A DNA stretch of 64,000 nt from Vibrio cincinnatiensis (lineage in GTDB: Bacteria > Pseudomonadota > Gammaproteobacteria > Enterobacterales > Vibrionaceae). The notes under the pieces were generated by a model, which saw only the letters and a program-made list of their open reading frames with translations, was not told where the DNA came from and did not search any database. Position numbers and translations under genes: made by a program. The stretch covers positions 62,001 through 126,000 of the forward strand of contig NZ_SGOM01000006.1 in assembly GCF_022113815.1 (NCBI RefSeq), written 5' to 3'. Below, one piece after another: positions 1 to 9,019 of the stretch (its first letter is position 1; every line of letters starts with the position of its first letter).

Positions 1-102
1 CACAGGGTACACATCGATGGCTGGGCCCGGTTGATCAGCTCGACCTGAACTACACCCCATTAGTACGACTAAAATCCCAAGCATCACGATTGTTTTTTTC
101 AT
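1..102 (-). CDS. Tad-locus lipoprotein, N-terminal fragment (RcpB/CpaD position)
   Basis: Only the first 34 codons lie inside the window; the gene runs off the left edge. The N-terminus has two lysines, a hydrophobic stretch and a lipobox ending LMGC (Cys17), so it should be a lipid-anchored outer-membrane or periplasmic protein. The ATG overlaps the RcpA stop by four bases (ATGA), which suggests translational coupling. In Tad loci a small lipoprotein (RcpB or CpaD) usually follows the RcpA secretin and assists it. The identity is inferred from position and lipobox only. Confidence 0.6.
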   Translation of the reverse strand, partial: MKKTIVMLGILVVLMGCSSGRADQPGPAIDVYPV

Positions 103-1430
103 TGCTTAAACCCTCCCGTGGCGAGAATTTGCTGGCTCAACTGCTGTTCTACTCGGCTTTTTTCCGGATCTAGAGCAAAGAAACGCTCTAACGTTGAGGT
201 TCGTTGCATACTCGGTAGCTGAATGCTTGATGGTTGAATGGGTTGAACTAAGTTCACGGTCGCAATGATCACTAATTCCGTTTTATTGCGGCTGGTTTCA
301 GTGTGACGAAATAACGCACCAAGGACAGGAATATCGCCAATAAAAGGGATTTTTCTCAGTCGTTCACTTTCTTCTTTATTGAGCAACCCACCTAAAACAA
401 AACTTTGTCCATCACCTAATTCAACCGTTGTTCTCGCTCGGCGAGTTTTTAGTGAAGGTAAGTTGTAGGTATCATTCGCATATTGGGTATCCAGTGAGCT
501 AACTTCTGGCATTAATGAGAGCCGAATTTTATCGTCACGCAATACTTTCGCCATCATTTCTAACCGAACACCAAACTCTTTATAAAGAACGTTAGTGCCT
601 CCATCAACAATCGTGACAACGGGTAATTCTCCCCCCACCAGAAAACTGGCAGTTTCTCCAGAAATGACCGACAAATTCGGCTCAGCTAACACCTGTCCAA
701 CCGTATCGTCACCAATGGCACTGATCAGAGTCATAATGTCGCTGCTGCTAAACTGTCTTAGTGGATTCACAAAAATCCCACTATTTTGTCCACTACTCCC
801 AAGCTGGATACCAAACTTTTCCATAAAAGATTGAGAAACTTCGGCAATCGACAATTTCACATTAACCTGTTTGGTACTGGCAACTTCTATGTTATTCACA
901 ACCCCTTCAAATCGGCGACGCTGCATAAATTCCATTTTGTAAGTATTATCATCACCAAGATCCCATTCAATATCGGTATCTAATGAATTTTTTCCGAGCA
1001 GTTCGCCAACCAGTAGATTAATTTCATCTCGTTCTTTTTCGGTTGCAACGGTACCACTTAGCACCACTTGTTCACCTAAGTTGTAGACGGTAACTTCTGC
1101 ATGAGGGTACTTCATTTGAATTTGCTGCTGGATGTGCACCATACTTTTATTCACCACTAGCCGCCGGCTGGCTAAAGTTTGGCTGTTATCACCAAAAACA
1201 ATGAGATTGGCATTACCCACCTGTTTGCCAAAAACAACAACCGTGCGTCGATCAATCACTTGATAGTCCGCAACTTTAGGGTCTGAAATAAAAACTGATT
1301 GGATTTCACTCTCCATTCTTAAGGTTTGCGCATCACCTTCGGCTAAATTGATCATGCGCTGAGCCATAACGGGTACGCTCAATCCCCCAAGTAGGATCAA
1401 AAGTAATAAAGAAAAATAGCGATGAATCAT
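99..1430 (-). CDS. rcpA: Tad/Flp pilus outer-membrane secretin RcpA (CpaC)
   Basis: This is the secretin through which the Flp pilus crosses the outer membrane. The 443-residue protein starts with a signal peptide (ending near PVMA), followed by the pilus-type N-terminal domain (about residues 25-90), a BON-like segment (about 100-150), and a C-terminal secretin domain containing EPNLSV, an ISGETASFLVGGE block and a VELGDGQSFVLGGL block. An upstream in-frame start exists at 1466, but the ATG at 1430 has a good ribosome site (AAGGAACGG) and begins directly at the signal peptide, so it is preferred. It lies ten bases after rcpC and overlaps the next lipoprotein gene. Confidence 0.9.
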   Translation of the reverse strand: MIHRYFSLLLLILLGGLSVPVMAQRMINLAEGDAQTLRMESEIQSVFISDPKVADYQVIDRRTVVVFGKQVGNANLIVFGDNSQTLASRRLVVNKSMVHIQQQIQMKYPHAEVTVYNLGEQVVLSGTVATEKERDEINLLVGELLGKNSLDTDIEWDLGDDNTYKMEFMQRRRFEGVVNNIEVASTKQVNVKLSIAEVSQSFMEKFGIQLGSSGQNSGIFVNPLRQFSSSDIMTLISAIGDDTVGQVLAEPNLSVISGETASFLVGGELPVVTIVDGGTNVLYKEFGVRLEMMAKVLRDDKIRLSLMPEVSSLDTQYANDTYNLPSLKTRRARTTVELGDGQSFVLGGLLNKEESERLRKIPFIGDIPVLGALFRHTETSRNKTELVIIATVNLVQPIQPSSIQLPSMQRTSTLERFFALDPEKSRVEQQLSQQILATGGFKQ

Positions 1431-1440
1431 AATCCGTTCC

Positions 1441-2250
1441 TTAGCGTACCGTGGCTTTATCTGCACGATATTCTTGTATGGCTTTGTAATCGGTTAACAC
1501 ATCACCCGCATTGGCCGAAAGCTCACTTGCTATGCGCTTGCCAGTAGAAAGGTGGATCTCTATTTGTGCAATATTCCGAGCAATGGTTAATGTGGCAACT
1601 TGCTTACGGGTCAACTCTAAAATGACGCTGGCTTGCGAGGTTGTTATTTCATTACGTCCTTTTTCTTCACGGATCTGCTGTTGATTCACTTGCAACACTT
1701 TGACTCCCATCAAAATAGGAGTGAGTGACACGGTTTCAAAACTGCGCACCGTTTCATCATTAGCCAAGTTTTGTTTCAAAGAAGCGAGCGCTAAAATATC
1801 GACCAAAGACCCCGGTTGAATAACACCACCAATGATTGACGCTTCTTGGACCTGAATGGGAAAAGGCACATGATCCGGTGTTAATATCAAGTCGATATAA
1901 CCGGGTTGGTTAGGAACCAGCAGCATTTCAGGCCAAACCACAGCCCCTTGTCCTAATGGCTGAGTAATTCGCATCTCCGGTGTAAAATCGATAGTCATAT
2001 CTTGATTTACCCCCAAAGCCAGTGCTTGAGGTTCATCTATAGGGCGTAGTTCTAGATCCGCTCGAGTAATTTGTTGTCCTTTTTCTAATGGATGGCGAGC
2101 AAACCATACTTGCCACTGCTTAGCGGGCACAGGTTGTGACTCTACCGCCAACGTAGATTGAGCCGGAGGAGGCGTAGCTGGGGCAAATAATCCATAGCCA
2201 CCAGCGGCTATCGCAAGGAGAGCCAATGCGATTAAAAGCTTGGAATTCAT
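1441..2250 (-). CDS. rcpC: Flp pilus assembly protein RcpC/CpaB
   Basis: A 269-residue periplasmic pilus-assembly protein that works with the RcpA secretin. It has one N-terminal membrane segment (about residues 4-23), then a SAF-type domain (about 45-110, with a conserved GQQIT-x-ADLEL region) and the RcpC/CpaB C-terminal domain containing the VQPGSLVDILAL-type motif (here GVIQPGSLVDIL). It lies between tadV and rcpA with short gaps, in the usual order. A second, diverged RcpC is encoded at 50020-50973 in the other Tad locus of this window. Confidence 0.9.
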   Translation of the reverse strand: MNSKLLIALALLAIAAGGYGLFAPATPPPAQSTLAVESQPVPAKQWQVWFARHPLEKGQQITRADLELRPIDEPQALALGVNQDMTIDFTPEMRITQPLGQGAVVWPEMLLVPNQPGYIDLILTPDHVPFPIQVQEASIIGGVIQPGSLVDILALASLKQNLANDETVRSFETVSLTPILMGVKVLQVNQQQIREEKGRNEITTSQASVILELTRKQVATLTIARNIAQIEIHLSTGKRIASELSANAGDVLTDYKAIQEYRADKATVR

Positions 2251-2273
2251 TTCACCGTCCCAAGTGAGAGAAA

Positions 2274-2714
2274 TTATAAAGAAGAGAGATAAATGGCAAA
2301 ACCGCCAACTAAACTAATGGGAACTCCATAAGGAATACCTTTCTGGCGTACTGCTGTTAAATCGGTACAAAGACCATAAAGCAGGTAACCAAGAGCCATA
2401 ATTCCACCTATCACTGTGATACCAACTATGGTCAATGGCAGATAATCCGGATGAATACCTAAACTGAGGACTGCCAAAAGTTTAGTATCTCCCGCAGCCA
2501 ATAATTGAAAATAAAACAGTACTAAACCGATTAATAAAATCGCCAAGGTATAGGGCAGAACAGACCAATTAGGCTGGGTTAACCAGCCTAAGAGGACAAG
2601 AACCAATAATAATAAAATACATTTATTATCCAGATACCGTTTATAAATATCAGATGCTGAAAGTACTAATAATAAAAACAGACCTAGTAATTGTATTATT
2701 AAATGAAGTTCCAT
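2274..2714 (-). CDS. tadV: Prepilin peptidase TadV/CpaA (A24 family)
   Basis: A 146-residue integral membrane aspartic protease of the small TadV/CpaA type, which removes the Flp leader peptide. Four to five hydrophobic segments are visible. The two family aspartates appear in SDIYKRYLDN (Asp22) and in the AAGDTKLL motif (GxGD-type, near residue 76). It has no N-methyltransferase domain, as is normal for TadV. It follows flp by nine bases and precedes rcpC. Confidence 0.88.
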   Translation of the reverse strand: MELHLIIQLLGLFLLLVLSASDIYKRYLDNKCILLLLVLVLLGWLTQPNWSVLPYTLAILLIGLVLFYFQLLAAGDTKLLAVLSLGIHPDYLPLTIVGITVIGGIMALGYLLYGLCTDLTAVRQKGIPYGVPISLVGGFAIYLSSL

Positions 2715-2723
2715 CTATATAAG

Positions 2724-2936
2724 CTATTGCTTATTCGCACTACCAATATTTGTTGTAATCGTTGCTACCGCATCTGTTAAAGCTTTTTTAAGGCCGTTAT
2801 CACTTTGAAATACAGCAAGAACAATAGCTGAAACAGCCACCCCGATAATCGCATATTCAATGGCGGTAACACCGCGTTGATCTTGAGCGAAAGAGTCCAA
2901 CAGTAAGCGAGATTTAACATATAATTTTGTCAACAT
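2724..2936 (-). CDS. flp: Flp family type IVb pilin
   Basis: The major pilin subunit of the first Tad locus, 70 residues. After a charged leader the sequence RG/VTAIEYAIIG shows the Flp cleavage site: cut after Gly, Glu at +5, Tyr at +6. A hydrophobic helix follows. The ATG has the ribosome site AGGAAAA. It is the first gene of the operon flp-tadV-rcpC-rcpA. The mature pilin is shorter than the one at 48807, whose C-terminal tail differs. Confidence 0.93.
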   Translation of the reverse strand: MLTKLYVKSRLLLDSFAQDQRGVTAIEYAIIGVAVSAIVLAVFQSDNGLKKALTDAVATITTNIGSANKQ

Positions 2937-3353
2937 GGAATTTTCCTTTTTTTATCATATAAACGAAATTTGAGAGTGACATCACCAAATTTCATTCCAC
3001 TGGCGCAACTTTAACATTCACATTTTATATGTCTACAAAAGACATGATCAAAAATGTGGATTTAAAGACACAATCTCAACCACGAGACAAAACAGAGTAT
3101 CAACCACAACTTAACCGATAATTAACCCAATAAAGACCATACAAAACGTGATAGGTATCACGCATGGTGATGGATAAGTTACATTCATTACAATCAGTAA
3201 ATATAGGCCTTATATACCGATATCAGCCAAGTGATCAGCAACAGGTCGAAGATTCGATATTTTAGAAAAGAGGAGGGAGAATGAAGGGACAATAGCCGTT
3301 TATCAATATCCACTTCCCCCTAATTTATGGCTAGGGGGAAGCGTATTCATGAA
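2937..3353. promoter_or_regulatory. Intergenic leader of the first Tad locus
   Basis: About 400 bp between the convergent-in-series opp and flp operons (both minus). It should hold the flp promoter. Visible structure: a perfect 8-bp inverted repeat GAAATTTG/CAAATTTC (2965-2972 and 2986-2993), a second dyad around TGTCT/AGACA (3030-3034 and 3040-3044), and a strong hairpin at 3313-3341 nearer oppF. No open reading frame with coding character was found. Confidence 0.5.
3313..3341 (-). terminator. Hairpin downstream of oppF
   Basis: A perfect 10-bp stem CTTCCCCCTA/TAGGGGGAAG with a 9-nt loop lies 12 bp past the oppF stop. It has the form of a transcription terminator or 3'-end stabiliser for the opp operon, but no long U tract follows on the minus strand. 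Confidence 0.6.
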
Positions 3354-4346
3354 TCAAAGATTAACTTGCAGGCAAGAGACCGCGTGTTGATCGCTGCCTT
3401 GAATGCTGGGCCGCGTTTGCGCACAAGCCTCGGTCGCTTGCGGGCAGCGAGTTCGAAAAACACAACCCGAAGGCGGGTTAATCGGCGAAGGTAAATCCCC
3501 TTCCAGCATTTGAATGGTTTTACTGCGTTCAATTTTAGGGTCAGGGATGGGTACGGCTGACATTAATGCTTTGGTGTAAGGGTGCAAAGGGTTGGCAAAT
3601 AACGCATCTGCAACCCCTAATTCCACCGCATTGCCTAAGTACATCACCAAGACACGATCAGAAATATGCTTAACCACTGAGAGATCGTGAGCAATAAAGA
3701 CCAAAGATAACCCTAACTCTTTTTGCAGTTCTTTTAATAAATTCACCACCTGAGCTTGAATTGACACATCCAATGCAGAGACGGGTTCATCACAAATGAT
3801 CATTTTAGGGTTTAAAATCAACGCTCGGGCTATTCCAATCCGTTGACACTGCCCGCCTGAGAATTCATGCGGATAGCGATTGATCACATTAGGCAATAAG
3901 CCAACTTTAGCCATCATTTCTTTGACACGATCTTTGACTTCTTGCTTCGACAGTTCAGGGTAAAATGTCTGTAATGGCTCAGCAATAATATCTCCGACTG
4001 TCATACGAGGGTTAAGTGAAGCAAGTGGGTCTTGAAAGATCATCTGAATGTCTTTGCGGGTATTACGACGCTTCACCGCATTCAAACGCGTCAGATCTTG
4101 TCCAAGCCAAACGACCTGCCCCGCGGTGGCTTCCACTAAGCCGATGATCGCTCGGGCAAACGTCGATTTACCACAGCCTGATTCTCCTACCACGCCTAAG
4201 GTTTCCCCTTCATATAAACGAACGTTCACCCCGTCAACGGCTTTTAAGGTCACTGGCTTGCTCCAAGGCCACGCGGACTTAGTGGCGATAGAAAAATGGA
4301 CTTTTAAGTCTTTAATATCTAATAATAGTGATTTTTGATTGCTCAT
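3354..4346 (-). CDS. oppF: Oligopeptide ABC importer ATPase OppF
   Basis: A cytoplasmic ATPase of the oligopeptide importer, 330 residues. Walker A is GESGCGKST, the ABC signature is FSGGQCQRIGIARAL, and Walker B is MIICDEPVSALD. The C-terminal oligopeptide-transporter extension ends with Cys-containing sequence (GCVFRTRCPQA), typical of OppD/OppF and often binding an iron-sulfur cluster in these families. It overlaps oppD by four bases (ATGA), showing coupled translation, and is the last gene of oppABCDF. Confidence 0.95.
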   Translation of the reverse strand: MSNQKSLLLDIKDLKVHFSIATKSAWPWSKPVTLKAVDGVNVRLYEGETLGVVGESGCGKSTFARAIIGLVEATAGQVVWLGQDLTRLNAVKRRNTRKDIQMIFQDPLASLNPRMTVGDIIAEPLQTFYPELSKQEVKDRVKEMMAKVGLLPNVINRYPHEFSGGQCQRIGIARALILNPKMIICDEPVSALDVSIQAQVVNLLKELQKELGLSLVFIAHDLSVVKHISDRVLVMYLGNAVELGVADALFANPLHPYTKALMSAVPIPDPKIERSKTIQMLEGDLPSPINPPSGCVFRTRCPQATEACAQTRPSIQGSDQHAVSCLQVNL

Positions 4347-5314
4347 TTACTCCAAGCCTCCCAATCAGAAAAACAGGCACGCTGACGTCCACCTGCAAAT
4401 GGCGTTAAGATCGGTGCTTCACGCATACATCGGTCCATCACTCGATGGCAGCGTTCTTGATACGGGCAGCCCGGAGGTAAACGAAGTAAGTTGGGTGGGT
4501 TACCCGGAATGGTGGGTAACACATCCCCTTCGGTATCTAAACGAGGGATAGCCTTGAGCAATCCTTCGGCATAAGGGTGGCTGGGGCGGTAAAAAATATC
4601 CTCAACGGAGCCATACTCCATCGTTCTTCCTGCATACATCACTAGCACTTTGTCACAAGAACCCGCCACCACCCCCAAATCATGGGTAATCATAATAATG
4701 GCAGTGTTAAACTCTTTTTTCAGCTCATTGAGCAAGTCCATAATCTGTGCCTGAACGGTCACATCCAAAGCCGTTGTTGGCTCATCAGCAATCAATAATT
4801 TCGGGCGACAAAGCAGGGCCATCGCAATCATCACTCGCTGACGCATACCACCAGAAAATTCATGTGGGTACATAGTAATGCGTTTACGTGCTTCGGGTAT
4901 TTTTACCGCCTCCAGCATACGAACGGATTCTTCAAACGCTTGCGCTTTGCTCATTCCCTTATGCAGCATCAAAACTTCCATCAATTGATCACTCACCTTC
5001 ATATAAGGGTTCAGTGAGGTCATTGGGTCTTGAAATATCATGGCAATTTGCTCAGCGCGGACTTTGTTCAGCTCTCGCTCAGGCAAGTTAAGAATTTCTT
5101 TCCCTTCAAACTTAGCACTGCCTGAAATTCGACCATTTTTTGCAAGCAATCCCATAATGGCAAAAACGGTCTGCGATTTGCCAGAACCGGATTCGCCCAC
5201 AATACCCAACGTTTCTCCTTGTGTCAGAGAAAAGTTCAAATCATTAACTGCAGTGACTGTGCCATCTTGAGTGGTAAATTCAACCCGCAGATCTTTGACA
5301 TCTAATAAGCTCAT
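4343..5314 (-). CDS. oppD: Oligopeptide ABC importer ATPase OppD
   Basis: The partner ATPase of OppF, 323 residues. Walker A is GESGSGKSQ, the signature is FSGGMRQRVMIAMAL, and Walker B is LLIADEPTTALD. The C-terminal Cys motif PPGCPYQERCHRVMDRC is present. It lies 32 bp after oppC and overlaps oppF. Together the two ATPases power peptide uptake through OppB/OppC. Confidence 0.95.
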   Translation of the reverse strand: MSLLDVKDLRVEFTTQDGTVTAVNDLNFSLTQGETLGIVGESGSGKSQTVFAIMGLLAKNGRISGSAKFEGKEILNLPERELNKVRAEQIAMIFQDPMTSLNPYMKVSDQLMEVLMLHKGMSKAQAFEESVRMLEAVKIPEARKRITMYPHEFSGGMRQRVMIAMALLCRPKLLIADEPTTALDVTVQAQIMDLLNELKKEFNTAIIMITHDLGVVAGSCDKVLVMYAGRTMEYGSVEDIFYRPSHPYAEGLLKAIPRLDTEGDVLPTIPGNPPNLLRLPPGCPYQERCHRVMDRCMREAPILTPFAGGRQRACFSDWEAWSK

Positions 5315-5346
5315 TATTCTTTCCTTAACCTCTGATTCCTGTGGGG

Positions 5347-6249
5347 TTATCTGTCTTTCGGGTCTAATGCGTCACGTAAACCATCGCCCACATAGTTAAA
5401 GCAAAAAAGGGTGATGACCATAAACACAGCAGGGAACGCCAGTTGCCATATAGCGATTTCCATGGTTTGAGCGCCTTCTTGTAATAATGCGCCCCAACTG
5501 GTCATCGGCTCTTGCACCCCAAGCCCAAGGAAAGAGAGGAAAGATTCGGTCAAAATCATACTAGGGATCAGCAAAGTTGAATAAACCGCCACAATCCCTA
5601 AGACATTAGGCACAATGTGTCGAGTGATGATCCGCCATTGGCTCACCCCACACACATGCGCCGCTTCTATGAATTCTTTGCTACGTAGGCTCAATGTCTG
5701 ACCACGAACAATACGTGCCATATCCAGCCACGCAATGGCACCAATCGCCACAAAAATCAAAATAATATTACGACCAAAAAAGGTCACCAACACAATGACT
5801 AAAAACATAAAGGGTACGGCATAAAGAATTTCCAAAATGCGCATCATGACCCGATCAACTTTGCCGCCAATAAAGCCAGAAGTGGCACCATACAGGGTAC
5901 CAATCAACACTGCGACAAATGCTCCCATCACCCCCACCATCAATGATATTCGACCACCGATTAAGGTTCGAACATAGATGTCGCGCCCGAGGCTGTCGGT
6001 ACCAAACCAATGCTCGGCATTAGGGGCAACATGCATGGCATACCAATCGGTGTCATCAAAAGCATAAGGGGCCATCATGGGTAAAATAATCACCGCCAAA
6101 ATCATCAATGATAAAATGACCAAACTCACCATTGCGGCTTTGTTTCGCATAAACCGATAACGCGCATCCTGCCATAAGCTGCGGCCTTCTATTTCTAAAT
6201 TTTCAGAAAATTTTTCAATCGCCGCGACATTGTCTCTTTTTGTTAACAT
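5347..6249 (-). CDS. oppC: Oligopeptide ABC importer permease OppC
   Basis: An inner-membrane permease of 300 residues, close to the usual OppC length. It has an N-terminal cytoplasmic stretch, a first membrane segment (about residues 40-60), and a C-terminal BPD_transp_1 domain whose EAA loop reads EAAHVCGVSQWRIITRHIVPN. The ATG at 6249 has ribosome site GGAAG and follows oppB by 19 bp; a longer frame from 6291 would overlap the end of oppB and is less likely. Confidence 0.95.
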   Translation of the reverse strand: MLTKRDNVAAIEKFSENLEIEGRSLWQDARYRFMRNKAAMVSLVILSLMILAVIILPMMAPYAFDDTDWYAMHVAPNAEHWFGTDSLGRDIYVRTLIGGRISLMVGVMGAFVAVLIGTLYGATSGFIGGKVDRVMMRILEILYAVPFMFLVIVLVTFFGRNIILIFVAIGAIAWLDMARIVRGQTLSLRSKEFIEAAHVCGVSQWRIITRHIVPNVLGIVAVYSTLLIPSMILTESFLSFLGLGVQEPMTSWGALLQEGAQTMEIAIWQLAFPAVFMVITLFCFNYVGDGLRDALDPKDR

Positions 6250-6268
6250 AGCTCTACTTCCCTGTCGT

Positions 6269-7189
6269 TTAATAGCGAATTTTTGGATCAATCATGGCGA
6301 GTAAAATGTCCACGATGGCGTTGAACAAAATAAACAGGAAACCAATTAAAATCGTCACGCCCATTACCAATGAATAATCTCGGTTAAATGCAGCATTGAC
6401 GAAAAGTTTTCCGATGCCCGGTAAGCCAAAAATGGTTTCGATCACCACCGAGCCCGTAATGATGCCGACAAATGCGGGCCCCATATATGATACGACCGGT
6501 AAAAGAGCTGGCTTCAACGCGTGTTTGATCACGATGTAACGATAGCTCAACCCTTTGGCTCGCGCAGTACGAATAAAATTGCTGTTGAGCGTCTCAATCA
6601 TTGAACCGCGAGTGATCCGTGCAAAGGTGGCGACATACAAGAGTGACATCCCGATCACCGGAAGTACCAAGTACTTCGCACTACCATCCATCCAGCCACC
6701 CGCAGGAAATAAATTCCAGTGAAGGGAAAAAAGATAAATCAAGGCTGGTGCTAGGACAAACGAAGGCATAACCACCCCTAACATGGCGGTGGACATAATG
6801 GTGTAATCAATCCAAGTGTTATGTTTTAAGGCGGCAATGGTGCCAACACTCACTCCCATAATGAGGGTAAAGACAAACGCAACTAACCCCACTTTAGCCG
6901 AAACGGGTAAAGCCACCGCAATTAACTCATTCACTGAATAGTCTAAGTATTTAAAAGAAGGACCAAAATCTCCTTGTAAAACATTCATCAGGTAAGTGGT
7001 GTATTGTTCAAACACCGGTTTATCTAAACCATATTTGGCCTCAATGTTGGCCATCACTTCCGGTGGAAGTGAACGCTCACTTGAAAAAGGGTTTCCCGGA
7101 GCGAAGCGCATAAGAAAGAAAGATATTGTGATCAATACCAACATGGTAGGGATCGCTTCAAATATCCTTTTCGTGATGAATTTAAGCAT
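6269..7189 (-). CDS. oppB: Oligopeptide ABC importer permease OppB
   Basis: An inner-membrane permease of 306 residues, the expected OppB length. The family N-terminus (MLKFITKRIFEAIPT) and the EAA loop (RTARAKGLSYRYIVIKHALKPA) are clear, with about six membrane segments. It is separated from oppA by about 100 bp that hold a hairpin, so expression relative to oppA is probably reduced. Confidence 0.95.
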   Translation of the reverse strand: MLKFITKRIFEAIPTMLVLITISFFLMRFAPGNPFSSERSLPPEVMANIEAKYGLDKPVFEQYTTYLMNVLQGDFGPSFKYLDYSVNELIAVALPVSAKVGLVAFVFTLIMGVSVGTIAALKHNTWIDYTIMSTAMLGVVMPSFVLAPALIYLFSLHWNLFPAGGWMDGSAKYLVLPVIGMSLLYVATFARITRGSMIETLNSNFIRTARAKGLSYRYIVIKHALKPALLPVVSYMGPAFVGIITGSVVIETIFGLPGIGKLFVNAAFNRDYSLVMGVTILIGFLFILFNAIVDILLAMIDPKIRY

Positions 7190-7228
7190 AAACTCACTCT
7201 TTCAGTCTGTGACAATTGAAAACAAGAA

Positions 7229-7260
7229 GACGCTGTATGCGCACAAGCACATACAGTGTC
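7229..7260 (-). terminator. Hairpin between oppA and oppB
   Basis: A 13-bp stem with a 6-nt loop (arms 7229-7241 and 7248-7260, two G-U pairs) lies in the oppA-oppB gap. No U run follows. Such hairpins after a binding-protein gene usually act as partial terminators or mRNA stabilisers that let OppA be made in excess of the permease. Confidence 0.65.
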
Positions 7261-7291
7261 TAAACCGTTATTTAGAGGTAAACACCCGAAC

Positions 7292-8923
7292 CTACTGAGC
7301 TTTAATATAAAGATCTTTCGAGTAGATTTTTTCTTCTGGGTTGTTAGACGGGAAGCCGCCAACTTTAGGAGAAAGTAACCGAGATTTTACATATTGATAA
7401 ATAGGCGCGATGGGCATTTCTTTGGCAATTAATGCTTCGGCCTGAGCGTAGTACTCTTGGCGTTCAGACTCAGAAGTTGAGGTTAAGGCTTTCATAATGA
7501 TGGCGTCATAATCGGTATTGCCCCAATGCTGACCACCCGTTGTATTATTGCTCATCATCAGAGTTAAGAATGAAGAGGCTTCATTGTAGTCACCACACCA
7601 ACCCGCGCGAGCCACTTCAAAATCCCCTTGATCTTTTGATGATAGGTAGGTTTTCCACTCTTGGTTTTCAAGCGTCACATCAAGCCCCAGTGTCTTCTTC
7701 CACATAGAACCAAGCGCCACGGCGATTTTCTTATGGTTTTCAGATGTGTTGTACAATAGGCTGAATGTTAAAGGGTGACCCTTTCCATACCCCGCCTCTT
7801 TAAGCAAACGCGCCGCTTCTGCATTGCGTTCTTTTTGGCTCATTTTGCCATAAGCAGGGAATTCTGGATGAAAACCAGCGGTAATTTCAGGGGTTAAGAA
7901 ATAAGCGGGTTTCTCACCCTGTGCCATAATGGCATCCGTCACAATGTTACGGTCGATAGCATAAGAAATGGCTTTACGAACACGCACATCATCAAACGGC
8001 TTTTTCTTAGTATTGAATGAATAATAGTAAGTACATAGGTTACCCACGACGGAAACAGACTCAGGATACTCTTTTTTCAGGCGTCGGAAGTGCTCAATCG
8101 GCAACTCATAGGTAATATCAATTTCACCCGCTAAAAAGCGGTTCATCTCCGCAACTTGGTTTTCAATCGGAAGGAAAGTGACTTTGTTGATGACGGTATG
8201 CGCATTATCCCAGTATTGCTCATTGCGCGTCAGAACTAAACGCTCGTTAACCACCCAACGATCAACTACATATGCGCCGTTTCCAACAAAGTGTTCTGGT
8301 TTGGTCCAATTATCACCATATGTTTCAATGGTTTTTTGGTGAACAGGCTTCATTGTAGTGTGCCCTGTCATCATCACAAAATAGGGCACTGCGGTTTCCA
8401 GTTCCACCACTAAGGTATGGTCATCCAACGCCTTCACGGCAAGTTCACTTTTTTCTTTTTTGCCCTCGACAATCTCTTTCGCATTTTTAATCTTGGTGTA
8501 TTCCATATACCAAGCATAAGGAGAAGCGGTAGCAGGATCGAGAGCTCGTTGCCAGCTATAAACAAAATCTTGCGCAGTGACCGGATCACCATTAGACCAT
8601 TTGGCATTTTCTCGCAAATGGAATGTATACGTTTGGTTATCGGTTGTTTCCCAAGATTCAGCAACGCCAGGAATAGTATTGCCGTCCGCGTCTTGATTCA
8701 CGAGTCCTTCCAGCAAGTCACGAATGACATGCGACTCGGGTACGCCCTGAGATTTATGTGGGTCAATGGTAGCCACTTCGGTCCCATTGCCTCGGACAAG
8801 CTCTTGTATCTCTGCTAATTTGGTTCCGGCAGGAACATTTGCCGCGAAAGAGGTAAAAGAAGTGGTTGCCACTGCTAAGCTTGCACCCAACAGCAAGGTT
8901 TTTGTGATTTTATTCTTATTCAT
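7292..8923 (-). CDS. oppA: Oligopeptide-binding periplasmic protein OppA
   Basis: A periplasmic SBP_bac_5 family receptor that binds oligopeptides and delivers them to OppBC. The 543-residue precursor has a Sec signal peptide ending near SFTSFA and no lipobox. Family hallmarks visible include ATIDPHKSQGVPES near the mature N-terminus, ESWETTDNQTYTFHLRENAKWSNG, and DDVRVRKAISYAIDR. The ATG at 8923 has ribosome site TTGGAG and starts exactly at the signal peptide; the longer frame from 8953 lacks support. It is first in the operon. Confidence 0.95.
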   Translation of the reverse strand: MNKNKITKTLLLGASLAVATTSFTSFAANVPAGTKLAEIQELVRGNGTEVATIDPHKSQGVPESHVIRDLLEGLVNQDADGNTIPGVAESWETTDNQTYTFHLRENAKWSNGDPVTAQDFVYSWQRALDPATASPYAWYMEYTKIKNAKEIVEGKKEKSELAVKALDDHTLVVELETAVPYFVMMTGHTTMKPVHQKTIETYGDNWTKPEHFVGNGAYVVDRWVVNERLVLTRNEQYWDNAHTVINKVTFLPIENQVAEMNRFLAGEIDITYELPIEHFRRLKKEYPESVSVVGNLCTYYYSFNTKKKPFDDVRVRKAISYAIDRNIVTDAIMAQGEKPAYFLTPEITAGFHPEFPAYGKMSQKERNAEAARLLKEAGYGKGHPLTFSLLYNTSENHKKIAVALGSMWKKTLGLDVTLENQEWKTYLSSKDQGDFEVARAGWCGDYNEASSFLTLMMSNNTTGGQHWGNTDYDAIIMKALTSTSESERQEYYAQAEALIAKEMPIAPIYQYVKSRLLSPKVGGFPSNNPEEKIYSKDLYIKAQ

Positions 8924-8960
8924 CGTAGAAAACTCCAAGTTTTTATCTTGCATCCATGAC

Positions 8961-9019
8961 TTCCTTATTGGGTTTCCAGAACGGCTAGAATAAGGTCATA
9001 AACCACGCCCAATAAGGAA
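8961..9019 (-). repeat. 12-bp inverted repeat in the oppA leader
   Basis: TTCCTTATTGGG at 8961-8972 is the exact reverse complement of the 12 bases at 9008-9019, with 35 bp between. In the oppA transcript this would form a long stem ending about 40 nt before the start codon. A related CTTATT sequence also occurs inside the loop. Confidence 0.6.
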
